Shown in pieces: positions 17,401 to 24,957 of a DNA stretch of 53,645 bases. How positions within the stretch are numbered: position 1 is the first letter of the stretch; each line of letters begins with the position of its first letter. The notes below the pieces were generated by a model. It was not told the DNA's origin, ran no database searches, and was given only the letters and a program-made list of their open reading frames with translations. Both the position numbers and the translations under genes were made by a program. The stretch is from Pseudoselenomonas ruminis (GTDB taxonomy: Bacteria; Bacillota; Negativicutes; Selenomonadales; Selenomonadaceae). The DNA is taken from the NCBI RefSeq assembly GCF_008271295.1, contig NZ_VTOY01000015.1, positions 1 through 53,645 of the forward strand, read 5' to 3'.

Positions 17401-19574
17401 GCATCGGTACTAGCCTGATTTACGCCGCTCTCATCGACGAGCACATAGTTTCCAGCCTCGTTGCCCGTCAGCTTAATGGACCCTTCAACATGAACATGCT
17501 TGCCAGTGCCAACATCGGGACTGTCTTTCCCATCATCATCCACAAACTTCGGCTTATTCGTTTCATCCGATGAGAACTCCAGCGTCATGCCATTTGCCGC
17601 ATCCTCGGCAAAGATTCCGCCAGAAATGTCACTGAAAAGATTTTTTACACCATCGCTGGCATCAGCTTTACCATCATACGTCTTCTCTATCTTGGCCCCC
17701 GCATCAATTCCAAACGAAAGTGTTTTCGGCGTAATAGTAACCGTATTGCCGGTCAAATCGTAGCCATTCTGATCCGTATAGTAAAGATTATACGTACCAG
17801 CATTGCGCAGCTTGTCTTTATCCCCCGCTTTTAGTTTCAGAGTATCCGCATCAATATAGCTGTCAATCACGGCATTTTGAGCATTATATTCCCATTGTTC
17901 ATCACCGCTGCTAGTATGCTTATCGGTCTTTGTCCCACGCGTATAGCCATAGTTAACATTTACCGTACCATTCGCCTTTAAAAACGAACGCAACATGGGG
18001 AGGGTACGTCCATTATATATTACCCAGTCATCCGTACGATCAGAACTGCCTAAAAAGCCATAGCTGGCAGCCTTAGTTGCATCTGTTTCCGTTCCCGAGC
18101 CGCCCTCAGCTATCTTATACGAGTTATCTTCTAATTCCAGCCGATAAACATTTGTATTTGCTATTGTCCCCGTATTAACTATCGAATTGTGTGTCGTATA
18201 GGCATTCGTAATAGAGGTACTAGTCGAAGCTGTACCAACAATGCCTGCATCCTGCCCTTTTGTAACGCCAGTACTTAAAGGTTTCTCAGCCGTATAAAGC
18301 GAATAGGCATCGTTAATTGTTACGTTTCCTTCCGTCGAACCAACAATCCCCCCCGTTACAGCTAAGGTGTCGTTATTATAAAATAACTGCGTTTCGTTAT
18401 ACGCATTTTTTATTGTAGTTCCAGATGTAGCAACACCAATAATTCCGCCTAAACCACTAAAAGTTATTCCCGTGACTGATGCCGTTCCTATGCCAAAACT
18501 AGTTTTTTCACTATATACATTTTTGATTGTTGTATTATCTGCCTGACCAATCAATCCGCCAGCAGCTTTATTGCCATATACTCTTGCACCGCGTAACCCA
18601 ACATTTTCTATTGCAGCACCGTTCGTCTTGCCAAAAAGGCCACCGTAGTTATATGCTTTACTCTTAACAAAAAGCCCATCAATCACAAAGAAATTACCAT
18701 CAAATTTCCCCGTAAAATCTGCGTTATCATTACCGCCAATTGGCGTAAACGCCTGGCCTTCCAGATCAATATTATTGGCTAACGCATAACGGCCGCTAAG
18801 ATCTTCATTAATATTCTTTAGGTCGTCAGCCGAAGAAATCAAAATATAGTCCTGATTCGTACGATTACCGCTATTTATCGTATAATTTTCATGTGTTGTG
18901 GAATCCTGCTTGTGGTCTAGGCGTATATTCCCATTGGCATTTAAGGTAACATTGGTATTGACCACACCTGCCTGCGTCTTTATATCATCCGTATTCATAA
19001 AACGGATATTATTACCCTCTATATATACTGAGTCCGCTTGGACCTTTCCCATATTGACAACATCCGCAGCTGCACTGGCAGCCGTTCCTTGCAATGGATT
19101 TGCCCCGGGAATTTCCTTTTTAAACGAATCCACGTCAAGCTTGTTGGTTACCGTAGTCGAAACATAAAGATTCCCTACATCAACACTTGCGTCTTTACCG
19201 AAAATCACACCATGTTGATTGACAATATAGACATTATTGCCGCCCTGTATCGCACCATCAATCTGGGACTGATTCGTCCCCGTTACGATATTCAGGTAAT
19301 TATTTTTCTTTTCTCCTCCATCAAAGGATACGGTTTCATTTTTGGCAACCGAAAAATCCTGCCAATGTACCACATTATTATGTACCACATTATTATTCGG
19401 ATCTAAGTCTACTACATTGGTCGTATTATGGTCATAAGTGACTTTAGCTGTATTTGTCTGCCCCTCATCAAGAACCGGCGCACCATAAGTGACCGGAACC
19501 ATACTGAACATTCCGGCCATCAAAGTGATACTGATCTGCGCTGTCAGTTTTGCCTTTTTATCTATCGTATCCAT
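11415..19574 (-). CDS. Giant two-partner secretion exoprotein with YDG repeats (TpsA)
   Basis: A 2719-residue surface or secreted protein. After a signal peptide ending near VTYGAP comes a TPS secretion domain (about residues 35-250) with the hallmark segment NVYIVNQHGVIFGKDASVDV, where the usual NPNG is NQHG. Residues about 310-460 hold GLUG-type repeats (GLFGKTNGAAIENVGL, GGLIGQADNTTIKNVYS, GGIIGVATSG). From about 630 to 2410 there are some 15 tandem YDG-type modules, each recognisable by K-x-YDG (for example EKTYDGKAD, TKVYDGNEN, DKTYDGTDG) roughly 120 residues apart and each ending near an ITPR/ITPK motif. An MBG-like module (PQKINVGETIPPFTGSVLGL) lies near 2420-2520, before a short hydrophilic tail. 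Such proteins act as adhesins; the ligand here is unknown. It is co-oriented with tpsB and lies between flagellin and the flagellar operon. Confidence 0.9.
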   Translation of the reverse strand: MDTIDKKAKLTAQISITLMAGMFSMVPVTYGAPVLDEGQTNTAKVTYDHNTTNVVDLDPNNNVVHNNVVHWQDFSVAKNETVSFDGGEKKNNYLNIVTGTNQSQIDGAIQGGNNVYIVNQHGVIFGKDASVDVGNLYVSTTVTNKLDVDSFKKEIPGANPLQGTAASAAADVVNMGKVQADSVYIEGNNIRFMNTDDIKTQAGVVNTNVTLNANGNIRLDHKQDSTTHENYTINSGNRTNQDYILISSADDLKNINEDLSGRYALANNIDLEGQAFTPIGGNDNADFTGKFDGNFFVIDGLFVKSKAYNYGGLFGKTNGAAIENVGLRGARVYGNKAAGGLIGQADNTTIKNVYSEKTSFGIGTASVTGITFSGLGGIIGVATSGTTIKNAYNETQLFYNNDTLAVTGGIVGSTEGNVTINDAYSLYTAEKPLSTGVTKGQDAGIVGTASTSTSITNAYTTHNSIVNTGTIANTNVYRLELEDNSYKIAEGGSGTETDATKAASYGFLGSSDRTDDWVIYNGRTLPMLRSFLKANGTVNVNYGYTRGTKTDKHTSSGDEQWEYNAQNAVIDSYIDADTLKLKAGDKDKLRNAGTYNLYYTDQNGYDLTGNTVTITPKTLSFGIDAGAKIEKTYDGKADASDGVKNLFSDISGGIFAEDAANGMTLEFSSDETNKPKFVDDDGKDSPDVGTGKHVHVEGSIKLTGNEAGNYVLVDESGVNQASTDASGNMSLTISGDSENGVIKQREILVELKKKSGINRDYNGKTIVTGDGNTPAEQVAFVTEQGENRGKVGEDDITLVYETDETKPDYANYGTKNADGSFTASKMAGDHDVRYGGIKLTGGTKTKNYKLVDATNTNNVLYSESVDGLTDTGINVDDGGALYGTGTINRLDIAKAGYSWYKKNKEGKLEKQAAEREYTAGTSYTGANGAVVRLDEMPADDLTFTVTGADFVTASDGTSQTKTKDAADNLGVRYVVTVSGDDAVNYKLDGVNLSNGLINQHVYGAGKITPRTINLKFSGEKASKAYDGDEHVKVNDAKEFGLDAGYVVYDKNDDTDHHLIQDDTDKIVITGEYLDTAGEGAKNVNIQDKQVADKNITYTAKVLKGDGTESKNYVIAVGDTTASTATYNGTGLIRQREITAIDFYNPSKDYDESALVQGKQENDKIALAGATGVVTGEDLSDIFSLADIKAKYGSGTTDATFQADANVMNYGATNSKDVQYTGVAGIIKNSNYVLAGIGDTVYDKGTIKPLTIADRSKLDLTKLHDITKVYDGNENVETVNHDSQYYVGTLTYDNGTSRVGLDYTINKAYYNNKSSNDGTSQGVTYELTLAGSSNYKLSDDLLDVDTNNLKWTQADDADMVGTITPKNITVAVKPDNVTKVYDGSKKVYDAAGNEIKDDAAVEFTGWIDGTRNVAVEYEDKNVNSDKPKNVYYKISMDTDSQGNYRLKDTANKDVVNNTLTGTGDITPAALTITYGPVSKTYDGNAEYTGTVTPVYEGIKTDAETNKVDDVSIDPAKYAAVFNSPDVKTADTVTYVTVLQGKDKGNYIINPANSQTVNGVTKINGAGKITPKDLTDNDVDVKFADKITKVYDTTNSISYDHTDTSRYFGDEVGIKDQADYIQSITIGGVTLKAGKDYKINSAIYNSAGIDANSATYQFGLLGDALSNFNLSGLSSSIYANGVLTQSKNSGVSITPKAIRTIFADKTVMEKVYDGRDNLPSGVDTSGKIKLEGVINANGDTTALDTTKLNGRYVDKNVAYDAEGNITTKDVLYDVVLKGNGASNYVIEGTNANTATITGKDLGRITPRELTADFDYTERSYNNKTGAEVKGITLDGLQNNESITLDKNDVTGTFGNKNQAGEFIADGNVNYQENAEGKAGFKGVQYSGLQNALAKATGTIHGNYTIADTVYFAEAAKKGRIKRLALTMDDIDINHWKGDITKVYDGSSTVLDPEKYFSVHTYANDRTGGEEVEFKLRHDKDWANYVDATGNKQVNVVQGDTLSYDNVVYKITGLDADDVGHNFDITGLTSTSFSGTYTTKGSITPRVLKIKTDNLSGYTKTYDGEKTVKDAAGNIINNFAYTFEDDHGIVDKDKNTVNLTVTGAYADKNANVVDPDSKVKSGKQIDYTLKLTGNTAGNYTLDSSNTLKGAATEEDKDTYKGDGEIKRRVVYADFADGYGRDIKKEYNGDDAADADKKQRNHINLLDGTDENTGIVADEKNNITLLADSISAAYAGKDVARDAKGNVTTKDVYFSNFQLDGATKDNYVVKAKGGSDTLTGSGTITPRTVNVSVKEGPVKEYDRDTSLADKYLDKANINVDNTNVIGGDTVGVFIQSGSYKDWNADTGKDYTYQLGWTNGNYALKDTTAGESLTTDGMTAELTGHNGTIEKRLLTVTDVTRADKTYDGTDGVLNAAGNIVLDDRIIKGDNIGLKASGTYDNGNAAAGEDTDALLDHDVSYTLSLDNTNYQLDKTSAAGKGTIRRKGLDIVAEPQKINVGETIPPFTGSVLGLEEKDSNLVDAFTFAPKDEKEISNSIPGKYGVYGWYKGKTAGNVGQNYIFSQNPANEEAFIVNLVDPGREYHDTVNPKSQFRPDQTAYQQSSLDDVSAFGGMAKAALEYRDTKGTVLGITTISSGDVHELEDGGNISEGLDGDLNEIRSMDNRERLAKIGITGSDVVNMENVDAGSVANIQVDSQGEIVNLEIVPLSGETSNRDADAEIQSAV

Positions 19575-19632
19575 TGCTGTCGCCTCATCCTTTATAAACA
19601 GTATCCCACTTCATTACTATCCCGATACTCAC

Positions 19633-19662
19633 AAAAGCCTCCCTCAACCGAGGAAGGCTTTT
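19633..19662 (-). terminator. Terminator of flagellin gene
   Basis: AAAAGCCT...AGGCTTTT with inner CTC/GAG pairs forms a strong stem whose minus-strand 3' arm ends in TTTT. It lies 14 nt after the flagellin stop and upstream of tpsA, so tpsA is probably transcribed separately. Confidence 0.8.
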
Positions 19663-19675
19663 CCTGAAAACGTAT

Positions 19676-21103
19676 TTACTGTAACAAGCTCAGTACACTG
19701 CTGCTGCTCTGATTGGCCTGAGCCAGCATCGTCTGCGAAGCTTGCAGTAAAATATTATTTTTCGTATAGCTTGTCATCTGCTGCGCCATATTCGCATCGG
19801 TAATCACAGATTTCGCGGCAAGCGTATTCTCACTGGACGTAATCAAGTTAGCCGAAGTATATTCCAACCGATTCTGGATAGCACCAACCTTGGTTTGCTG
19901 ATCTAGCACCTTTTGCAGTGCATTATCCAAAACATTGACTGCTGCATTAGCATCTTCCTGAGTCGCAATGCTAAGGGTCTCAACTGGTGGCGGCGTCTTA
20001 AGCCCCAATGCCTCTGACCGCAAATCCGAAAAGCCTGCCGTTATCGTCTGATTGGCCTTCGTTCCCATCTGAATCTTGATGGCATTATCCTCCGAGGCAT
20101 TCTCAGCAAAAATCGACGTTGAGAACTCCAGCGCCTTATTCGCATCCCGACGCGGATTGCCATTGCTGTCCTTGATGCATATCGTCAGTCCGGACAACTG
20201 CCCTTTAATACCAGCGGTTTTCGACTTAATTGTTATTCCCGCTGTTTCATCAGCCGTATGAATCTCCTCACCAAAGCCATTGATACCAATATAGGAAGGA
20301 TCGCCAGACTTCACCAAATCCACCAAACTGCCATTAAGTACAGTCTCCCGCGTAGCGGAGTCTTCTTCCCATGAACCACCGACAAGTCCAACCAACTCTT
20401 CGATAGAATATGCTGTATTACCTTCTAACAACTCTGGACCAAAAGACGGGTCCATTGAGTCATAATCCGGATTAAGCTTGGTCGTTTTATGCATCATCGG
20501 CTGTGTAACCGTATGCGTCTCACCATTAAGCACATACGATACCGTAATGGTATCCGTCTCCTGAATCCCCAGAGAATTGCCCGCACGATCTTTCAAATCC
20601 AGCAGACTTGTATCCCCCGTTGTGTCCTCTGCCAAATTCTGATTCGTCATATGCGTAGCCACATCTGTAATGGCATTGTTATGGCTGCCATCAATAAGCA
20701 TCTTTCCGTTGTAATTGGCGGCCGCATTATCATCAATCTGGTCAATCATCTGATCGACTTCTTTTTGCATGGTAGCCCGATCTGCATCCGTATTGGTATC
20801 ATTGGCAGCGTTAAGCGCCTTTTCCTTCAGCCCGCGCAGTGCATCCACCGTGCTCTGCATGGCACCTTCGGCCGTCTTGAGCATTGCGCCACCATTCTGC
20901 GTATTCTGATTGGCCTGTTCCAGTGAATCGACCTGCACATCCATCCGCTCCGAAATCGCATAGCCCGATGCATCATCTGCGGCATTGCGAATCTTGAGTC
21001 CAGACGAAACCTTCGACAAATCCTTTGCCATCGCTTTTGCATTACGATCAATTTCATTCAATGTACGTCTCGCCGGCATGTTATTCTTGACTACCATAGC
21101 CAT
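19676..21103 (-). CDS. Flagellin
   Basis: A 475-residue flagellin, the filament subunit. The conserved N-terminal D0/D1 helices are present (MAMVVKNNMPARRTLNEIDR, then LSSGLKI-like VSSGLKIRNAADDASGYAIS and ISERM), as is the C-terminal D1/D0 part (VGAIQNRLEYTSANLITSSE and SQTMLAQANQSSSSVLSLLQ). The middle (about residues 140-370) is the variable surface domain and is long enough for D2/D3-like domains. ATG 21103 is supported by AAGGAGG 7 nt upstream; an upstream in-frame start (21151) would add 16 atypical residues. The leader carries a sigma28-like promoter and two CsrA-type sites, one covering the ribosome site. It is placed apart from fliS and fliD by the TPS locus. Confidence 0.95.
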   Translation of the reverse strand: MAMVVKNNMPARRTLNEIDRNAKAMAKDLSKVSSGLKIRNAADDASGYAISERMDVQVDSLEQANQNTQNGGAMLKTAEGAMQSTVDALRGLKEKALNAANDTNTDADRATMQKEVDQMIDQIDDNAAANYNGKMLIDGSHNNAITDVATHMTNQNLAEDTTGDTSLLDLKDRAGNSLGIQETDTITVSYVLNGETHTVTQPMMHKTTKLNPDYDSMDPSFGPELLEGNTAYSIEELVGLVGGSWEEDSATRETVLNGSLVDLVKSGDPSYIGINGFGEEIHTADETAGITIKSKTAGIKGQLSGLTICIKDSNGNPRRDANKALEFSTSIFAENASEDNAIKIQMGTKANQTITAGFSDLRSEALGLKTPPPVETLSIATQEDANAAVNVLDNALQKVLDQQTKVGAIQNRLEYTSANLITSSENTLAAKSVITDANMAQQMTSYTKNNILLQASQTMLAQANQSSSSVLSLLQ

Positions 21104-21110
21104 AACGGCA

Positions 21111-21122
21111 ACCTCCTTGTAT
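21111..21122 (-). promoter_or_regulatory. Candidate CsrA site over flagellin ribosome site
   Basis: Minus-strand ATACAAGGAGGT matches the CsrA consensus RUACARGGAUGU at 11 of 12 positions and includes the Shine-Dalgarno sequence of the flagellin gene. In Bacillus the hag leader has an equivalent site at its ribosome binding site. The match is also partly explained by the Shine-Dalgarno itself. Confidence 0.5.
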
Positions 21123-21172
21123 CCTTCCCCACTGGCATATATTTCACACACTATCGCTAGTTTAATATACGG

Positions 21173-21183
21173 ACATCCAAACT
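21173..21183 (-). promoter_or_regulatory. Second candidate CsrA site in flagellin leader
   Basis: Minus-strand AGTTTGGATGT contains the GGATGT half of the CsrA consensus, about 50 nt upstream of the site at the ribosome binding site. A pair of sites at such spacing can be bridged by one CsrA dimer in known systems. Confidence 0.4.
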
Positions 21184-21195
21184 TTTCTACTTAGT

Positions 21196-21221
21196 ATATC
21201 GAAAAAAACAAAATATTCTTA
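21196..21221 (-). promoter_or_regulatory. Sigma28-like flagellin promoter
   Basis: TAAG, 14 nt, TTCGATAT on the minus strand, close to the sigma28 consensus TAAA-N15-GCCGATAA. The expected leader is about 85 nt long and includes both candidate CsrA sites. Confidence 0.55.
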
Positions 21222-21272
21222 AGGGATTTATGAAATTTTAATTCTCCGAACCCTCCCTTATCATTATACATG

Positions 21273-21306
21273 AAAATAGGAGCCACCAAAAGTGCGCTCC
21301 CATTTT
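21273..21306 (-). terminator. Terminator of YbjN-like gene
   Basis: An 11-bp stem (AAAATGGGAGC pairing with GCTCCTATTTT on the minus strand, one G-T pair) with a 12-nt loop that can pair further, lying just after the stop of the 153-residue gene. Confidence 0.65.
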
Positions 21307-21315
21307 TTCTGCTTT

Positions 21316-21777
21316 TTATTTTTCTTTATGCCAGATATGTGCCATGATGTCTTCGTAGACAGCCTCAAGGTGTTGGACGAGGACGCTAAGCATCAGCTGA
21401 ATCATCTTGCTGTCGAAGGTCTCGTCGACAAATGGCAGGCAGATATCGAGATAGACCGTGCCATCGTCGCGCAGGTAGTATTTGAAAATCTTGTACTGCG
21501 TGTTGAGTTCGTTGAGATAATCCTTTAGGGAACTGCGCTTTTCTTCTGTTATCCCCGTGATGATTTGCGTGCGGATAACCGTGAAGATACTCGTGTCAAT
21601 CAGGATAGCCATTGGCAGAATCTGTCCCTTGGCCTCAATGCGCGAACGGAATATTACCGTCGAATAATCATCCTCTACCGACTCTGTGCTGAATACGTCG
21701 ATATTGTTCTCCATGAGAAACTCTTGGAATTTCAGTGCTTTCTCATTGCTTTCAACACCTTTGGATTTCTTTGGCAT
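21316..21777 (-). CDS. YbjN-like small acidic protein
   Basis: A 153-residue cytosolic protein of alternating strands and helices. The pattern VIFRSRIEAKGQILPMAILI with the following strand and TVYLDICLPF resembles YbjN-type (T3S chaperone-like fold) domains, which have no agreed biochemical function. No signal peptide, cysteine pair or catalytic motif is visible. GAGG precedes ATG 21777. It is monocistronic between the uronate-isomerase homologue and the flagellin promoter, with its own terminator. The family call is tentative. Confidence 0.4.
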   Translation of the reverse strand: MPKKSKGVESNEKALKFQEFLMENNIDVFSTESVEDDYSTVIFRSRIEAKGQILPMAILIDTSIFTVIRTQIITGITEEKRSSLKDYLNELNTQYKIFKYYLRDDGTVYLDICLPFVDETFDSKMIQLMLSVLVQHLEAVYEDIMAHIWHKEK

Positions 21778-21799
21778 GCTGTTTCCTCACCTATCTGTA

Positions 21800-23206
21800 T
21801 TATTTTTCGTTCGCAAAATATAACTTAGCATTATTATAACATATATTTTCGATTAAATTTCCTAAATTCTCCCAATCTGCCGGATATTCGCCATTTTCTA
21901 CAATCCTTCCCACGAAGTTGCATAGAACACGGCGATAATATTCGTGACGATTCAAGGAAAGCAAACTGCGTGCATTGCTCGCCATGTGGATGGCATTGCC
22001 CAGCAGCAAGAAGTTTGCCGTATTGGCCAGCTGGGCTTTGATGCCCGCTTTATCCCCCTGGAAGGTCCACGAACCACCCAGCTGCAGTTTTCCGGCTATG
22101 CCGTTCCCTTGGAATGCGCCGATTACCGAGGCAATCATCGCACCGTCAGACGGATTGCGCGAACTGATGATGGTCTTGGGAATTTTATCCTCCCGATTGA
22201 GTCGGTCAAAAAATCTGGCCAGATTGTCCCCTCGGCAGCCGCTCGACAGGCAGTCATCGCCTTTATCCGGCCCCAGTTGCTGTGCCCGTACGGTATTGCT
22301 GTCGCGAACCACGGCATATTCCAGCTGCATGACCCAGCCGCGCCGCGCGTATTCCCTGGCCAGGAACAACAGCACCGCCGTCTGATATTGTTCGCGGGCT
22401 TTTTCCGAAGGTGTCCCCTTGCCGTTAATAGTACGGCCAACGATATCATCGAGTTCAAAGTTTTCCGCGGGGCAGTAACCGATGGCTGCCAAGGTGTGGT
22501 CAGCCGTGCAGCAACCCAGCGAAGCAAAGGAATCCATCCGTGCCGACAACGCCTCATAAACATCGTGCATCGTACTGATTTCAATACCCGCTGCGGTTCC
22601 CAGCTCATATTTCATATAGTTTTCCCATTCTTCGTCCTCGATGCGCAGGGCCTTGTCCGGACAAAACACCGGCATGATAGCCGCTGGGCAAGTTTTATCC
22701 TGCCGGAGCTGCTCGAACTGTTGCAACTCTGCGGACGGGTCAGCCAAAATGCCCAGACTCTCCACCTTTTCCCTTTCAAGGATTTTTCGTGACGAAAGGT
22801 CTTTTAATTTCGCATTGGCATCGTTCCAAATTTTTTCCGCCGTCTCCCCGCAAAGGATTTCCTCACAACCAAAAAATCTTTTTAGCTCGATGTGCGTGTT
22901 TAAATAAATCGGATTCCCCACGGCCTTCGGCAGGGTTTCGGCAAATTTCTGGAATTTCTCACGATCGGGAGCATCACCAGTGATATACTTCTCTGCCACA
23001 CCATTCGCCCGCATCAGCCGCCACTTCTCCGGTGCATTCTTCAGCATCAGCTGGGTGAGATTGCGATAAGGTTCATCACCTGCAATCTCCTCAACCCGCA
23101 AATGGGTCCGATAGTCGATGATGGGCAGGCTGGCCACATAATCATGATAAAGTCGCTTGGCAGCCTCAGTCTGGAGCATGAAATCATCCTGTATATATTT
23201 CTTCAC
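21800..23206 (-). CDS. Uronate isomerase (UxaC) homologue lacking catalytic metal-site residues
   Basis: A 468-residue protein aligning end to end with UxaC, which isomerises glucuronate and galacturonate to ketoses. Shared blocks include TGDAPDREKFQKFAETLP, the GNP and RHEYYRR motifs, and ICYNNAKLYF at the end. Key positions differ. The strand-1 HxH motif (DYHCHL in Escherichia coli) is DYRTHL here, so His33 is Arg. The MQLH/QQYH motif is MQLE (Glu296). The TDSRS motif of strand 8 is SNARS, so the catalytic Asp is Asn411. The reading frame is intact and the rest of the fold is conserved. It is therefore probably not a normal metal-dependent isomerase, though another activity or a binding role is possible. 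It starts at GTG with GGGGGAG upstream. No other uronate-pathway gene is adjacent. Confidence 0.8.
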   Translation of the reverse strand: MKKYIQDDFMLQTEAAKRLYHDYVASLPIIDYRTHLRVEEIAGDEPYRNLTQLMLKNAPEKWRLMRANGVAEKYITGDAPDREKFQKFAETLPKAVGNPIYLNTHIELKRFFGCEEILCGETAEKIWNDANAKLKDLSSRKILEREKVESLGILADPSAELQQFEQLRQDKTCPAAIMPVFCPDKALRIEDEEWENYMKYELGTAAGIEISTMHDVYEALSARMDSFASLGCCTADHTLAAIGYCPAENFELDDIVGRTINGKGTPSEKAREQYQTAVLLFLAREYARRGWVMQLEYAVVRDSNTVRAQQLGPDKGDDCLSSGCRGDNLARFFDRLNREDKIPKTIISSRNPSDGAMIASVIGAFQGNGIAGKLQLGGSWTFQGDKAGIKAQLANTANFLLLGNAIHMASNARSLLSLNRHEYYRRVLCNFVGRIVENGEYPADWENLGNLIENICYNNAKLYFANEK

Positions 23207-23328
23207 GCGAATCTCCCCCTTTGCCGGAATTCTTGCCAGCGAAAATTGTCTTTACTTACTTTCTTTATTCGCCTTTTCTGCATAAAATCCTGTAAAAAAC
23301 GCCTTCAAACGAAATAGATACCATGACA

Positions 23329-23366
23329 AAAAGGCTCATTGACTTCTATTCCTGTCAATGAGCCTT
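23329..23366 (-). terminator. Terminator of cstA
   Basis: A 13-bp perfect stem (AAGGCTCATTGAC at 23331-23343, GTCAATGAGCCTT at 23354-23366) with a 10-nt loop; the minus-strand 3' arm runs into TTTTT. It lies 17 nt after the cstA stop. Confidence 0.85.
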
Positions 23367-23382
23367 CCTTTATCGGCTAATA

Positions 23383-24822
23383 TCAAGATTCCTTTTTCCA
23401 CAATGTATGGCTGGCGTAAAGAGCCACACATACAATAGCGAAAATGATGCCGGCCGGATAGGTGACGCTCGTTGCGAGCTTGAAGCCTTCCGGCGCCTGC
23501 AGGATATAGGTAAAGGTTACAGCCGACATGAAGGTTGCCGGAACAGCCGGGATAACCCAGGCTTTGCTTCCCTTATGAACGCGGTACAGATAGGTAGCAC
23601 CCGTCCAAAGGACAATCATAGCCAGCGTCTGATTCGTCCAAGAGAAATAACGCCAAATGATGTTGAAATCCATCTGCGACAGGATACCGCCGATAGCCAG
23701 CAGTGGTACCGCAAACAGCAGGCGTTTGCCAGCTTTTTTCTGGTCAACACCGAACCAGTCGGCCAGCGTCAGGCGGGCACTGCGGAACGCCGTATCGCCA
23801 GAAGTAATCGGGCAGGCAATAACACCAAGCATAGCCAGCGTTGCGCCGACATAACCAGTCCAGCTGCCAGCACCGCCCATAAAACCAACACAGATATCAT
23901 AAACAACCGTACCAGCACCACCAGCAGCCATAGCCTTGGCGAGACCACCCGTGCTGTCATAGAACGTAACACCGGCAGCAGCCCAGATAAGGGCGATGAT
24001 ACCCTCGGAAACCATAGCGCCGTAGAATACCGGACGGCCAAGGCGCTCGTCACGCAGGCAGCGCGCCATAATCGGCGACTGCGTCGAATGGAAGCCCGAT
24101 ACAGCACCGCAGGCTACGGTGATGAACATCAGCGGCCAAATCGGCATGGCATCCCCTTTGGGGTGCAGATTGGCGAGCTGAAGTTCCGGCATCGTGTGGC
24201 CACCGACACCGAAGAGCATACCGCCCATAATGCCAAGTGCCATGATGATAAGGCAGGCACCAAAGAGCGGATAGAAACGGGCAATAATCGCATCAATCGG
24301 CAACAGGGTTGCCAGGAAGTAATAAGCCAGAACACAAGGTAGAACAATTGTAACGGCTACCCCCGTGAGTTTTGCCAGCAGTCCTGCCGGGCCTGTCATG
24401 AAAACCGTACCGACAAGAACCAGCAGCACTACGGAGAACACGCGCATGATGAACAGCATCGTACTGCCCATATGGTGGCCTACGACCTCCGAGATACTCT
24501 TGCCATCCTCGCGCAAAGAAATCATACCGGACAAATAGTCGTGAACACCACCGGCGAAAATCGTACCAAAGACAATCCAGAGGTAAACGGATGGCCCCCA
24601 AAGAGCACCGCCCAGCGCACCGAAAATCGGGCCAAGGCCAGCGATATTCAAGAGCTGAATCATGAATACTTTCCAAGTCGGCAGTGGAATGTAGTCAACC
24701 CCATCGTTATGAACCAACGCCGGTGTAGGCTTGTCGGTCGGGCCGAAAAGGTTGTCTACGATTTTGCCGTAGATGAAATAACCACCAATAAGTGCCATCA
24801 AAGCAACCAGAAATGTAACCAT
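23383..24822 (-). CDS. cstA: CstA family carbon-starvation/pyruvate transporter
   Basis: A 479-residue inner-membrane transporter of the CstA family, whose members take up pyruvate or peptides. Recognisable blocks are NIAGLGPIFGALGGALWGPS near residue 60, the GGVHDYLSGMISLR segment, and CGAVSGFHSTQSPIMARCLR in the middle; about 12-13 hydrophobic segments are present. It is the short form (enteric CstA and BtsT are about 700 residues), common in anaerobic Firmicutes. ATG 24822 has GAGGTG six bases upstream; a GTG nine bases earlier is inside that site. It is monocistronic, with a promoter at 24887-24915, and divergent from the TSUP permease. Confidence 0.88.
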   Translation of the reverse strand: MVTFLVALMALIGGYFIYGKIVDNLFGPTDKPTPALVHNDGVDYIPLPTWKVFMIQLLNIAGLGPIFGALGGALWGPSVYLWIVFGTIFAGGVHDYLSGMISLREDGKSISEVVGHHMGSTMLFIMRVFSVVLLVLVGTVFMTGPAGLLAKLTGVAVTIVLPCVLAYYFLATLLPIDAIIARFYPLFGACLIIMALGIMGGMLFGVGGHTMPELQLANLHPKGDAMPIWPLMFITVACGAVSGFHSTQSPIMARCLRDERLGRPVFYGAMVSEGIIALIWAAAGVTFYDSTGGLAKAMAAGGAGTVVYDICVGFMGGAGSWTGYVGATLAMLGVIACPITSGDTAFRSARLTLADWFGVDQKKAGKRLLFAVPLLAIGGILSQMDFNIIWRYFSWTNQTLAMIVLWTGATYLYRVHKGSKAWVIPAVPATFMSAVTFTYILQAPEGFKLATSVTYPAGIIFAIVCVALYASHTLWKKES

Positions 24823-24886
24823 TTTTTTCACCTCATCTTGTAAATTTAATAATAAAACTGAAAAATGCGACGATTGCTTGTAAATT

Positions 24887-24915
24887 ATCTTAGCATAATC
24901 AGACAGAATTGTCTA
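24887..24915 (-). promoter_or_regulatory. Putative cstA promoter with internal palindrome
   Basis: TAGACA, 17 nt, TAAGAT on the minus strand. A palindrome AGACA-GAAT-TGTCT (24901-24914) overlaps the -35 box and could be an operator. The match to consensus is moderate. Confidence 0.45.
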
Positions 24916-24957
24916 TATATTTCAAACTCTTATGATATACCAAATAAGAATCGTATT

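Noticed and set aside
11415-19574. Many open frames of 60-390 codons on the opposite strand of the giant adhesin and within it
   Set aside because: They follow the repeat composition of the real gene, lack ribosome sites and show no recognisable domains; the repeats are protein modules (YDG), not CRISPR spacers or DNA satellites.
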